Below the pieces are notes generated by a model that ran no database searches, was not told the origin of the DNA, and saw only the letters and a list, made by a program, of their open reading frames with translations. A stretch of 64,000 bases of DNA from Pterobdella sp. o SKG-2022. Lineage: Eukaryota; Annelida; Clitellata; Hirudinida; Piscicolidae. Positions 34,101 to 45,644 of this stretch are shown here, piece by piece. Numbering within the stretch: position 1 is the stretch's first letter; each line of letters begins with the position of its first letter. Both the position numbers and the translations under genes were made by a program. Where the stretch lies: assembly GCA_964035795.1 (NCBI GenBank), contig OZ038321.1, forward strand, positions 4,320,804-4,384,803. The letters run 5' to 3'.

Positions 34101-35052
34101 TTTTCTATTGCTCTGTTGATAAAGTCATTTTTATGAGGTATCTATGGCCAAGTATTTAAGAATTTACAAGACGTTTAGAATTACTCTATAAAAATATGAA
34201 AGTTTAGGAATATATTTGGTTTTTTCCCAAAAAAAATACATAGCTAAATTTATATCTCGTTTATCATCATGATGTAAATTATTTTTTAGTGAAAAATTAA
34301 AGGAATATTTTTTAAGGCCTTATCTCTTTAAACAACCTGAAACTCCGTTTTTTTTTTGAGTAGCGGTATCCTCTGTTTGTGATTGGTCTACAGTTTCTTC
34401 TTCTTTCTCTTCATTCTTTATCCTATTTTTCTCCGTTAATAGGTCTTTAATTGAGTTTTGATCATTTTCTAAAACAACGATTTTTGGGTGAACACTTCCT
34501 ATTTTTCCAGTTACATCTTCAGGTTTTTTGTTAAGCCTATCGTTACCTCCCTCTTCTTGATTCCCACTGAAGTCTTCCAATGTGGATTTTTTCTCTAAGT
34601 TTTGATCTTCAACTGAGGTTACTTGTTGTTTATCAAAATGAGTTTTGCAGTAGCGAATAAAGAAATGGTAAGACAAAAGTATTAAAGACAAATTGTGCGA
34701 ACACCTTGTAAAAAAAATCTTATTTTCCCTAGTTCTTATGCTCGTTTTGGGGGTAGTTTTATTTTGACATAATTCCATCACAAATTAGTTGAATATTACT
34801 AAAATAATTTTCACTTAATTTAATATTCGTATTATATTCAATAATTTTTCATAAAAATTTGTATTTAACCTTTTACAACACTGTTCGTTGCACTGTTTGG
34901 ATCACTTTCTGAAATAAAATTTTAAAAACTTTGATTAAAGTTTGATTTTTAAACACCCAAAACAAGTGATCAAACAAACCAGGTGATTGGCTAACGGGCA
35001 GGGATTTAACTGTACAGATAAAAATAAAAATTATCAAGATTTTCATCGCCAT
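31111..35052 (-). CDS. Secreted, Glu/Lys-rich repeat protein C of the cluster (962 aa)
   Basis: Six exons: 34980-35052, 34870-34908, 34337-34621, 33553-34008, 31336-33318, 31111-31163. Every intron is phase 1 and the sum is 2889 nt (962 aa), so exons 2-5 are symmetric and can be duplicated or skipped without a frameshift. Exon 1 is a signal peptide (MAMKILIIFIFICTVKSLP). Exons 3, 4 and 5 all begin at AG|TA with Val-X-Ser (VTSVEDQN, VISPGEQD, VNSVERTE). Exons 3 and 4 share LEDFSG/LDEFSG, a Gly-Lys-rich core and PKIVVLEN/PEIVVIKD, so they are duplicates. Exon 5 holds four internal repeats, each QDLNKKTKNEEKGGTTTTKE-like and then a poly-Glu run. The end is Tyr/Asp-rich (DDYYSYYYNLMNNNKDYGG, exon 6 EDYHSKNYDQYYD). 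TATA at about 35114-35121; AATAAA at 31080-31085. No family recognised; extracellular matrix, adhesive or ion-binding roles are guesses. Confidence 0.72.
31630..32630 (-). repeat. Four tandem coding repeats in acidic protein C
   Basis: Unit boundaries are marked by the DLNKKTK codons at about 31800-31815, 32045-32060, 32370-32385 and 32605-32620. The units nearest the C-terminus are almost identical at the nucleotide level, while the poly-Glu runs between them differ in length. This points to recent unequal exchange. Confidence 0.85.
33401..33486. repeat. Palindrome in intron 4 of acidic gene C
   Basis: Arms 33401-33435 and 33452-33486 are reverse complements with one or two mismatches; the arm starts TATAATAGAAACAAACACTA. 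The loop contains AAGCTTCG, linking it to the AAGCTT-core family. Confidence 0.9.
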
Positions 35053-36880
35053 CTTGAAATCAAAATATTCTGCTGAATATAGCTAATTTCATTGGTACTA
35101 CATCACCAAATTCTTTTTTATAGATTGCTAAATTGATTAAACAAGCAAAAAGTGCTTTGTTGATGTTTTGTGTAAGCTTACCATAAAAGGCTTTTCAGTT
35201 ATACATTCAAAATAAACTTTTCTATCATCAATAACTTTGCTTTAAAAATATTTATTCAAGTGCTAGAAAACCTTTTATTCAAAAATGAAAAAATTCAAAT
35301 TTATTATAGAATAAAAAGTAATTTTATTTAATATTAATTCTCTAATTTTTATTTATCATTCTATTAGAATCAAAATAATTGAATTTATATTCAGAATGTT
35401 TTAAAATATTAAAACTAATTAAAGATAATTAACTTTTAGTTTGAAATAATTAAAACTTAATAACAAAAACAGTTTTGATATTGAAATTGATTTTTTCTGA
35501 ATCCCTAAGCCAGATGTACCATTGATTTGGTAAACATTTTGTGCAGAGACGTCTAAAAAAAAGATTAAGTTGATTTTTTTTCAATCAACTTCTCCAATTT
35601 TGAGTTTTTAATTCTGTTTTTGTCCTCAAAAGCACTTTTACTTACTGTCATTTGTAAGCTATCCTGTTGTAGGTTTAACAAGGTATAAAAGTTGAGACAA
35701 TGATATTCACATTTAAAACATGATTTCACTGTAGGTAATTATGCTAACTTTTAGTTGCAACACTATTTTTAGAATAGTCTTTTAATTATAATAGTATTAA
35801 TGGCCATTTTTATAACTTCAAAAATCAACTGACTCCAAATACTGAGTTTAATTTGAATTATACTTCAGAGCTTGTTAATTTTTCACTGAATCACTTTTTA
35901 TGTTGAACCTTCGCAATGGCTTTTTGAGTTTTTTAAAATGATGAAAAAATTAGAGGGAAATATTTTTTGAGGTTTGATTTTGAAACATTTAATGAATAAA
36001 ATTTTTTTTAATAAATTGTGTAAACGAACTATTGAAGAACATTATTTTTTTAAAAATAATCAAAGAATATGTAAATGCTTTCACTCAAAATTTGTGTTAT
36101 CCTCTACTCTTTATCGTTTGAATGATAAAATATGCGACTTATGTTATGTAATGTGGTCAAAGAGCTTGCTCCAAAAGTAGTGGAACAGGTGCTAATTGTA
36201 GATTAACACGGATCGAACCGTGTAACTTTAGATACAGCTCTACCAGCTGAGCTAAACGGACCGACTTATTATTGTGAAAAATCTTATCCTTTTATAAGTT
36301 TTTTTTGCAGAATAATTAAAAGATTTTGATTTATACAATAAAGTTTCAAAAAATAAATTTAAATAAAATTATTTTTTCATTAGGTGATTTTAAGAACTGC
36401 TTAGATTTTCTCATAGACACTAGCTGTATCAAACGTTTTAGTAAAACTCCTTTTCTTTAACATATAGTCAAACTATGCTCATCAATTTTAATAAAACGCT
36501 TACCAATATTTAAAATATAATATATTTTACTCAATCATCAATTCAAGCCATTTTCAATCGAAAAGCTTGCTTGTAAAATAAATTTGAAAGGTCGGTTTTA
36601 AGTAATTTGACTCTTAAATAATGTAATTTATACTAAAAATCAATCTCGAATTATGTTCTCTCAATTAGAAGCTTTTAACTCATTTATTCATGGGCACAAA
36701 ATTTTGGTTTTTGTATTATGAATCTGAATACTTAGACAGAAACTACATGACTAAAATAAAAGAAAATTAATGCACCAACTATGTCAAATAAACAAACAAT
36801 CACTGTTTGAAAAGAAGTATAAATTACTATCTATCTATCATAGAGCTCGTTAGTGCTATTTTTTCATAAATATAGACAAA
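35053..36880. promoter_or_regulatory. Divergent intergenic region between acidic genes C and D
   Basis: Genes C (minus) and D (plus) are transcribed away from each other across 1.8 kb. TATA-like boxes lie at both ends (TATAAAA on minus at about 35114-35121; TATAAAT on plus at 36819-36825), each 55-70 nt from its ATG. A tRNA-like SINE lies at 36190-36263. No other coding signal was found; an open plus frame at 35974-36180 is unrecognised. Confidence 0.55.
36190..36263 (-). repeat. tRNA-derived SINE-like copy
   Basis: On the minus strand: TTAGCTCAGCTGGTAGAGC (box A, perfect D-arm) and GGTTCGATCC inside a CACGG...CCGTG T-arm. The anticodon arm is poor and the acceptor stem does not close, so it is not a functional tRNA. 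The following ATTAGCACCTGTTCCAC is shared with the copy at 38645. Confidence 0.65.
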
Positions 36881-38423
36881 ATGAAGCTAATTTTGGCGTT
36901 TTGCTCCTTTTTTTTATTAGTTTCCTCAATTCCGGTGGAACTATTCATAGGTTTGTTAGGTTTTATATACTTATAAAAGATTTTTTACTTAAAAGCATTT
37001 AACGAATTTTTTTTTTTTTAAATTTTAGTTTTTTATCACTTAAAAATGTGTTTTTTCACGGAAAGCTTTGTGAAATTTTGCTCAATAAATATAATGTGAT
37101 TCATATAAAATTGTGTCAGGCTATTCTACTTAACGTTAATAAACTCAATATTCATATGAATGATAATTCTATGTAGTTTTATTGTATTCTTAATTAATTT
37201 CCAGAAAAGACCGTCAACTCTGAGAAAACCCCTGGTGAGTTTTATGCAAGCAATATTTTTTCCACTTTCAGAGATATTTTCGAAAAACTTTGATAATTTT
37301 TTCAGTGAAATTTATAATTTAAAATTAGTCTAATTGAATTTTTTGAAGCTTCTATAGATTTTCAACTAGTCAAAATTAACGAGGCGTCTGGAGATTCAAA
37401 ACCGAATGTTGCAGGACCGAAAATAAATCTAGAAAAAAAGGGACAAAATAATGATCAAGAAAAACCAAAAACTCCTGTGATCGTCGTAGAAAATAAAGAA
37501 TCAGAGGTTGCTGGAGATTTAGGAAAAGAAGATAAAGGAAGGGAAGAAGAAGTTGAAAAGGATTTTGAAGAAGAGGAAGAAGAAGATGAAGAAGAAGAAA
37601 ATCAAACTTACGTAAAACCTAAAGTAGAGAATGAGGAAGAAGAAGAGGAAGAAGAAGAGGAAGAACCTGTAAGAAAACCTGGTGTAAGCGAAGAAGAAAC
37701 AGTAACTGATGTGAAAAAAAACGTAAATATTAAAGAAACGTCTGTTAAAGATGACTATTATGATTATTATAGTTACACGTCTGAGGATGATAGTGTAAAA
37801 AATGAAGAAGAGAAGAAAGGTGAAAAAAAAAATGAAAGTTCAGATGATGCTTATAACGGTGAGTAAATATTTTTCATTGAATTTATCTTTTTTTAAATGG
37901 TTTTCCAATATTCCGCTATCGCTTTAATGTGTATTTAGAATATAATATAATGTATTTAGAATGAAAATTTTCTTGGAAATTTCTGTTGTGGTTCACCATT
38001 AAAATACTAGTATCGCTTTTATTTTTTTAAGCTTCAATTTGATGGGAAAATAATTTAAATTCATAGTTTATATCATTTATATTTAACAAGAGAAATTTTA
38101 AAAATTTACTTACATTGAGACGCTAAATGCTTATTGGGTTGAAAGTTTATTGAACACTTCGTGTTTTGTTAACATTCTGTCCCCTTTATTTATGAAACAA
38201 AGCTTTTATCAAAGCGTTATAGTTATTTTTATTTTAAATTTTAAATTGATTTTTTTGCGTATTTCATAACTTATTAACTAATCTTATTTAAAAATTATTA
38301 TGTAATATTTTATGGAATTCATTATATAATGTTTTATAAAACTATATATAATGTAATGAAATTATGAAACTGATTTTTTTTTTGACAGAATACGAAGATT
38401 ATGGTGATTATTATTCAAAGTAA
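36881..38423 (+). CDS. Secreted, Glu-rich protein D of the cluster (214 aa)
   Basis: Exons 36881-36950, 37205-37234 (30 nt), 37349-37858, 38389-38423, all joined in phase 1 (645 nt, 214 aa). Exon 1 is a signal peptide, MKLILAFCSFFLLVSSIP. The large exon carries PKTPVIVVENKE, similar to the PxIVVxx core of protein C, then poly-Glu tracts and a Tyr-rich end (KDDYYDYYSYTSEDD). The last exon is EYEDYGDYYSK. Exon number, phases, the 70-nt signal exon and the short Tyr/Asp-rich terminal exon are shared with gene C, so these are paralogues in opposite orientation. TATAAAT at 36819-36825 and AATAAA at 38457-38462 bound a compact transcript. Function unknown. Confidence 0.78.
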
Positions 38424-38644
38424 AATTATTTGAAATGTACTTGAAACTTTATCTCAATAAAAAATGAAGCTCTAATTCGTTCTGTTAAAATTAAATTTTT
38501 AAAAAATAAACTAAGACAACACATAACACTATATTTAGTTATAGTGCAGAAGGCAGATAAAAATATAAACTTTAAAATTGGTGTTTATATGAAGCTTTTC
38601 ATTAGAATTCAGAAAGTTTTTTACGCATTTAACGTAACGGAAAC

Positions 38645-38732
38645 GTTGTAGAACAGGTGTTAACTGTTGGCTCAAAACGGAAACTTTAGGTAACCAGTCT
38701 AAGTCGCTACCAATTAAACTACATCTACACCT
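38645..38732 (-). repeat. tRNA-derived SINE-like copy, second
   Basis: Minus strand shows TAGTTTAATTGGTAGC (box A-like), a degenerate B box (GTTTTGAGCC) and TTAACACCTGTTCTAC, nearly the same tail as the copy at 36190. Confidence 0.55.
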
Positions 38733-38924
38733 ACATCAAACGTTGTGCTGTCAGAATTGACAATAATACAACGGTGAACATAGGCAATATACTAATAACA
38801 TGTGAAATTAGCAAAAAATGCAAATAGGAACACAATAATATATAAAGAAAATCAAAAGTTACTTGATGAATTCTATGTTAACAAAAAAAATTAAGGATTG
38901 GAATGCCAGCTAAGTAATGAATTT

Positions 38925-39315
38925 AAAATTTTATTTTGGATAATTCCTTCTTGAGAGAGTTTAGCGAAGGAGCTTCAACTACATAAGCTGGCAGATTTTT
39001 TGAAACAGGAACGGTTCTTGGTATGAAAGAGTATTTGAATATGTCTATTGTTGTTAAAAACTGTAAAAAGCGTTGCTTATGTTTGGACCTTGGGGAACTA
39101 CACGAGTTAAAAGGTAGAAGAAAAGGAAAAAGGCTTTGGGTCTGATAATATTGCGCGCATGCAAAAGTTTAGTTAAAATAAGTAAAGTAGGTTGAATTTG
39201 TAAAAGTTCACGCTTACTATAAAAAGCATAACGTTTTATACTCTGACCCCTAGAATTGAAGCAGATTTGGACCAGGTTTTTTAAATTTGCCTTCTCCCGC
39301 TGATAAAGCATTTTT
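38925..39315 (-). mobile_element. Fragment of a LINE reverse-transcriptase C-terminus
   Basis: Minus-strand translation, in two frames, gives FKYSFIPRTVPVSKNLPAYV and VEAPSLNSLKKEL. This is the pattern found at the extreme C-terminus of many LINE RTs (FFPRTI..WN.LP..VV.A.SL..FK). Upstream, QSIKRYAFYSKREL is the part duplicated in inverted form at 39410-39480. Confidence 0.45.
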
Positions 39316-40016
39316 TTGGTTTGGTTTTGTTTTGCTATTTTTAATTTAAATTTTTGAAATAAATGATAACGTTGAAATGCCTTTTTAGCGCAAAAAACAG
39401 CAAATTAAAAAAATCAAGTCCAAATCTGCACTAATCCTTGTGGTAGGGGTAAAAAACGTTATGCTTTCTATAGTAAGCGTAGAGCTCGGGATTGAATTTA
39501 GTAAGTTAAATTATTTTTTCAAAAAGATTATTTTATTTAATTCTTTTTTATTAAATATTTTAACGTTAAATTTAAAATATGTATATACATTTTTGCTTTC
39601 TGTTAAAAAACAGCCATTCAAACATGATTATAAGATTTTGCATAGATGAGGCTTATAACTTCAAAACATGACGTAACGTTCAAATTTTTGATTCCACTTG
39701 TTTGTTTAGTTGTAAAATACAACAAAAAAGCTAAAAGAAGTATATTATGAAAACATTACGGAGTATATTAAAAAGTGCCCATCAGGTAGTTGAGAAGGGA
39801 CACATGGAGTCTATGTGGTAATGTAATATGAAAAAAGGTAACGTACCACATAATGAAGGAAACAGACACAAAGTATTTATTGACTCAATTCACAAAGTTT
39901 TTTCTTAGAAAAACTTAAATTACCGTTGATCACTTGATGCATTTCTTCGTTACATAACACGATAATTAAAAGATACAAATAAATTGGAAATTTCCATAAT
40001 AAACATCTTTAAAGTT

Positions 40017-40124
40017 AATCATAAAAACACGAAAAAATTTGAATTTTCTTATTTTGACAAAGCTTTTCGATATATTTTATATCATCATCAGGTAACTAAT
40101 AAATATATTCGTGTTTTTATGATT
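40017..40124. repeat. MITE-like element with perfect 17-bp terminal inverted repeats
   Basis: Ends are AATCATAAAAACACGAA and its exact reverse complement TTCGTGTTTTTATGATT. The 108-bp body contains TTTTGACAAAGCTTTTCG and ATCATCAGGTAACTAAT. A related copy without a clear right end is at about 42638-42722, in a DHRS1 intron. Confidence 0.88.
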
Positions 40125-40199
40125 CACATTTGTGAGGCTTCTTAAACATCTTCAAATCTTTGTGTTGTAATTTACCACATCACTTCTAACAACTTTAAT

Positions 40200-40256
40200 T
40201 CAGGCTTTTACAAACCTCCAAACAAGAAATTGGGGAAAAAATCGACCGAGTTTCAG
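40200..40256 (-). CDS. Candidate terminal exon of DHRS1
   Basis: After a TTTCTAG acceptor the minus frame reads LKLGRFFPQFLVWRFVKA and stop. This resembles the end of human DHRS1 (SYLPSFLRVPKWIIAL). It starts in phase 0 whereas exon 8 ends in phase 1, so one more exon must lie between, which I could not find. Tentative. Confidence 0.35.
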   Translation of the reverse strand: MKLGRFFPQFLVWRFVKA

Positions 40257-41004
40257 CTAGAAAAATATTTTTATTCGAGAAATTTAGTGTCAGAAATTTT
40301 GTTTTTAACTCTAAAGCTAATACTTTTTGTTTTTAAATTGTTCATCAAAAAGCACTGCCCTCAAAAGTAAATATTATCAAGTTTACATACAGTGAACAGT
40401 GGCTTTTGGTATAACCATGTGAGTTGAACACGAAAGAAAGCGTGTATCTTTGTAGTCTTGGATGTGTAGATCTAATTTAATTTACTTTTTCTGCAGTATT
40501 ATGACCAAAATGTTGGTACTCAGATTCAAAGATACCTTGTAACTTCGAGTTTCTGGTTCGAGACATTTTATTCTGTTGTTTTATTCGCATATTGTCCAGA
40601 TTTTGTGATACTAAAGGGTAATTTTAAATCTTCCCCGAACTTATTTGAAAAGTTGAAGTTGGGTTTTTTGATGTGTTTTTTAAAATAAATTAGCATTACA
40701 GACACAGTAGATCACTTTTAAATCTTTTCAATGCAACATGAAATCAAAATAACATAAGATGAAAGAAATACACTAGAGTATTAATATTAGAAAACTCAAA
40801 ATCACATAAAGAAAGATCTTTAAAATGAATCAATTAAAACTCAAAATATTAAATTTAGAATTTATTGGATGAAAGGTGTAAAGCCCATCTTGGTATTCTC
40901 ACCCATCCAGGGATCCAACCACCTACCCTGTATCCGCCCAGTGATAACAATGCACCCACTGAACGTAGGTTGTTTGGTACTGATCCTGTGTGGTTGGTAG
41001 ATAA

Positions 41005-41079
41005 TTAAATAGATAGACAGATAGATAAGGAAAGATGCTGACTATAATAAAATGATGATGATGATGATGATAGATAGAT

Positions 41080-41122
<43 letters not shown>

Positions 41123-41250
41123 GACAGATATAGATGAATAGATAAATAGATATAGATAGATAGGTAGATAGATAGAAATAGATAGTTAGATAGATAGAAA
41201 TAGATATAGAGATATAGATAGTTATTTAGATAGATAGATGGATAGATATA
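41005..41250. repeat. (TAGA)n / (TA)n compound microsatellite
   Basis: Imperfect GATA-type and TA repeats in the 3' part of the DHRS1 locus. Confidence 0.9.
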
Positions 41251-41441
41251 GATTTTAATCCTCATCAATATTATGATAATAATGATTGTCATCCTTATTA
41301 TAAGCACCCCTAAAGTCATTATTGGTCATAATCATTCTTTATATTAATAACAGCCAACACTATCAACAGAATAATAATAAAAAAAATAATAAGTATTGTT
41401 TTGCATACATGTGTGCCGCTTAGGAAAATGAAGCAACTCAC

Positions 41442-43816
41442 CATCAATATCTTTGAAGCCATATTCAAGAGCCAAATCCGAAGTTAAAAGTATCTTTCCA
41501 GTCTTTTCTTTGTGCTTTTCATCTGAAGTTTTTGCTCGAGAATATTTTAAACTATTTACACCCTTGATGAGTGAATAATTATCGATCAAATTAGCTTTAT
41601 ATTCTGTTTTCACCAAGAACTTCAATACAGAAACAGGCATATAAAGATGATAACAATGAGACATATAAAACTGATATTTTATAGCGGTATGATCCATCAA
41701 TGATAATTGATACCTACCTGCAGCCAAGTGAGCGATAGCCAATCCTGCATATTGAGTACTTTCGGCACCTACATCGAAGAGCTTTTTCTGAAATTGAGTG
41801 GAATAAGTATAAATAATTTTTGGAGCCCCACTTTAGCGTGGTTCAGTGCGAATCTCATTATTATTGCATGCAATCATGAGAAGAAAACTTCATCAGGAAT
41901 AATAATAGCAATAAAAAAAAATAATAACAACATAGCAATAACATTGTATCCCACTAGAATCACATCTTTCTCACCATGCCTTGTTTTTGTTTCTCTTGGA
42001 CAGCTTTTTCCTCTTCAGAGATATCTTGAGGATAGTCAGTTTCTTTTGCTAAAGCATCCAACATGTTTTCAGTTTTCACAGCACCTGGCCATAGACTAAC
42101 CACAGTTACACCGTGTTTCTTCACTTCCATGGCACAGTCTGCCGCCATTCTGTCAACCTGGGTGTTCAGGTTTTAATTGGGAATTAGTTTATAATATGAG
42201 TTGAAATTTTATATAGATTTGTGCTGGTTTGATGAAAGACGTCTAAATTAAAAATAATTTGCTGATAGACAAGCTAATAATGTATTATTTAAAAACAACA
42301 CTCACAGCACACTTGCCCACACCATAAGCCACATTGAAAAGGTATCTGAGGCCTCCAACAGATGAAATATTAACAATAAGTCCACTGCCTCTTTCAACCA
42401 TTAGCTGGCTAGCCAATACTGTGCACACATAATGGTTTCTGGAACAATTTATAATGTATTATTGGTTTGATGTAGTAGAATAGCCTGACACAATTTCATA
42501 AAAAACAACGTATTAATCAAAAAAATATCATAGCTTTTTTCATTTGAGAATTTGAAATTTTTTTACAAAAAGCTTTGTAAACATTTGTTAAAACAATTGC
42601 TTTGTGTTTGTGAACAATTAACCTCAAAATTGTGAATCATAAAAACACAAAAATATTTGAATTTTTATTTTGACAAAGTTTTTCCTGTATATTCTATATT
42701 ATCATCAGGTAACTAATGAATATGTATTGTAAACAAGGTGCCTTGATAATTTTATGAGTTTATGTAAAATAATTTATCATGCCCAACCCTCTGTATAAGA
42801 AAATGGATTTTAAAAGCATGAATTAATTGAATTCATTATACTTATAACTATTATTCATATTATAAAAATAACAATATAAAACTGGTTAATAATTTTTAAA
42901 TTTTAACTTAATTGATATTATTATATTTTTTCCATGAGTAAAATAGCACTGATTGAAAAAAATCAGTAAAAAATGTTTATTAAATTTCAATTTTAAAAAA
43001 ATATTATTTATATTGAATCTAACTTCATGAAATGACCATTTCTTACCTCAAACCAACACCATTTATGTCATCCCAAATGTCTATTGGAGTTTTCCAATAA
43101 GGTACACTGGAGTATTTTACTAATGACTGAAAATAATTATGGTTTTATCACATTTGAATATTAAAATGAAAAGAACTCTAATAGAAATGTTCAAGATGAT
43201 AGTTTCATGGTAAATTGAAAAGCTTCGTAGAGTGGTGGACTTAACAATCATTGTTTCAATTTTATTATATTGTTTGTAAACTGATATCAAAATTTTAAGA
43301 TGGCTTAAATTGAGTTTGTGATCAGTACCTTGACAGCAGAAAAAGCATTGTTAACTAGAACATCAAGTTTTCCACTTTGTTCAGATTTTATAGTTTCAAA
43401 AAGTTTTATAACATCTTCATCTTTTGAATGATCACATTGTAATGCTCTACATTTTCCTCCAGCAGCTTCTATCTGTAATTTCAGATGCAGTCATTCAAAA
43501 ATGAATTTATAAAAAAAAAGTTTAAATTCAAAAATAACACTATTTTCAAACACTTGTGCTTTTGCTTCAAAAATGATTTTTCCCTTTACCTCATCAAAAG
43601 TCTGTTTTAATGAACCTGGCGCGTTGTCCGAAGTGTTCAGAGTCCTTCCTTGAAAATTAAAAATAACAAAAAGTACAAAAAATTATTAATACAAAACAAA
43701 AACTTACCTGTGATATACACAAATGCTCCGGCTTTAGCCAACTGTAACGCAATTCCCTTTCCAATTCCTCTGGAAGCACCAGTCACCAAACAAACTTTTC
43801 CAGCTAAATCTGGCAT
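41442..43816 (-). CDS. DHRS1: DHRS1, short-chain dehydrogenase/reductase (3' end incomplete)
   Basis: Eight phase-consistent exons: 43708-43816, 43590-43648, 43329-43472, 43047-43126, 42306-42438, 41975-42157, 41718-41787, 41442-41522. ATG at 43816. The cofactor motif TGASRGIG is at residues 12-19, [11 protein letters not shown] is the NNAG-like strand, and [23 protein letters not shown] (catalytic Ser) and YGVGK (Tyr169, Lys173) follow, then [15 protein letters not shown] and [20 protein letters not shown]. These match human DHRS1 in order, including the WDDIN and SLWPG segments that set it apart from other SDRs. Human DHRS1 is an ER-membrane NADPH-dependent reductase; membrane association depends on the C-terminal helix, which would be in the unlocated last exons. 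Confidence 0.93.
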
Positions 43817-45644
43817 TATAATTAAAATTTCCTTGATTTAAAATTTATCGTTCAAAGAAAACAGTCAAAATTTCTTATACTACATACAGTGGCTTGACGT
43901 GTTATATAAGTGCTTACTATGACCTACATTTTGAAAGTTCCATATATGACGAAACTTGTTCCTACTTAGACAATGTTAATATACAGATCACCTTTGTTGT
44001 GCTACTATATAAATAAGTTATTTCAGCGATAACATTCAACTTGTTTTTAAATTGTAGCCCTATCTTGGACAGGAGCTTTTTAAAAACATCAAATTTACTT
44101 GGTTTTTAAAAATATTTAAAATTAAAATCATGATTTATTTTGTTTTCAAGCCATTTCAGCCTACATCTTGAACTTAAGAATGAGTAGATAGGTAGGTAGA
44201 TAGTTAGCTAAAAATCAACATTAAAAATTTTTTAATTCAAAGTAGCATTATTATGATGTAACTAAAAATATCTTTTTCCTATTCAGCTATAATTTATTTC
44301 GGTTTGGTGGCGCTAAATGATGCAACAACTCCATAAATTAATTATTTGAAGCTGAAAAATTAAAATCCCATTTAAAAAGTATTGAATTATTACCAAACTA
44401 GTTTCGGTTTGATATATCGTTAAAACGTAGCATGTTACGATATTTTGAATTTAAGTGGCTTTAGAAGCATACAAAATCAGAAGGCAGCATAAAGTGAACA
44501 TTAAGTGTTAAAACGATTTAATAAGCACATGCTATTTATAAAAGCTAACTAAAACAGAACTTATAAAGTAAAAAAACTACAAAAATATTACTAAAAACTT
44601 AAATGTCTTATAAGCGTGAGTATTGAAATTAATTATTAAAATTAAAGCGCAGAAAAGCTTACCTAATGGATAATTAAAATATCAAAAATGAATGAGATTT
44701 TTAAATAACAACACTTCAGACTAGTGAAAAACAATGGAAGGATGAAACGTTTGAAGATATAATTTTACAGTCAAGAATATAATATATGTTGCACGTTATA
44801 TTCAGTGCCATAATTGCATTTCAGACGTTTTAAAAGTTGAACTAAACATAAATATTCTTCCATGTGGAAATCGTCTTTGTATATACTAAGCGGCATGCAC
44901 AATTGAATATTTGTTGTTATACTCATTATTAAGCATTTATGTCACAATATTTCGGACTTTAAATCAGAAATTTTAGGTATAAAAAAATAGGGTATATATA
45001 AATACTAATACGTATAACTATTTTACTATTATAAATAGTTTTACACTAATATATTAATTCATATAAATAGTATTCACTTCAACACCAATGTACACTTAAC
45101 CTTAAAACTGTGGCCTACAAGTATTTAAGGTTAATGCCACTATGGTCACTTGTTTTATGGAGTCTAAACAAATATAATATTAATCGTAATACTAATGTAC
45201 TATTGTAGTTTTCAGGTATGTTTTTTAAAGTAATACTTTGGTTTAATAAAATTCCCGGTTGAAAAGAATTCAATAAATTCTCATAAAATTTAAATTTTGA
45301 AATGAAAAATGCATACATCTTGCAAGGGAAATAAATTGAGAAATACAAAATTTTGAAACGAATCCGAATGTTATAAATCACAAAGCTTCAAGAGGGTGCA
45401 TATGAGCAAAAATGATGAAATAATAATCTAAACATAAAACAATAAAAAATTTTTTAAAATGAATAATAATGAAAATAAACCAATAACAAAAGCGCCTTTG
45501 GGAGCTATCACATAGACAAACAAGAATTTATATAAGCCTAATTTTGAAGAATAATCACAGATAACAAATATATCAACAAAAAAACCTATCATCTCGAGCC
45601 CAAAAACATGAAACGCCATGGTAAAGTGTATACAAAATTGGCCC
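43817..45644. other. Intergenic region, no gene recognised
   Basis: AT-rich between the DHRS1 start and the 3' end of the Asn-rich gene. Open minus frames at 45115-45381 and 45428-45742 show no recognisable content, and the second overlaps the terminal exon of the Asn-rich gene in another frame. Confidence 0.5.

Noticed and set aside
34320..34781. Separate gene ending SGCLKR at 34320
   Set aside because: The frame has a phase-1 donor at 34337 that joins perfectly to the next symmetric exon; treating it as its own gene would leave the following exons without a signal peptide. An alternative terminal isoform is still possible.
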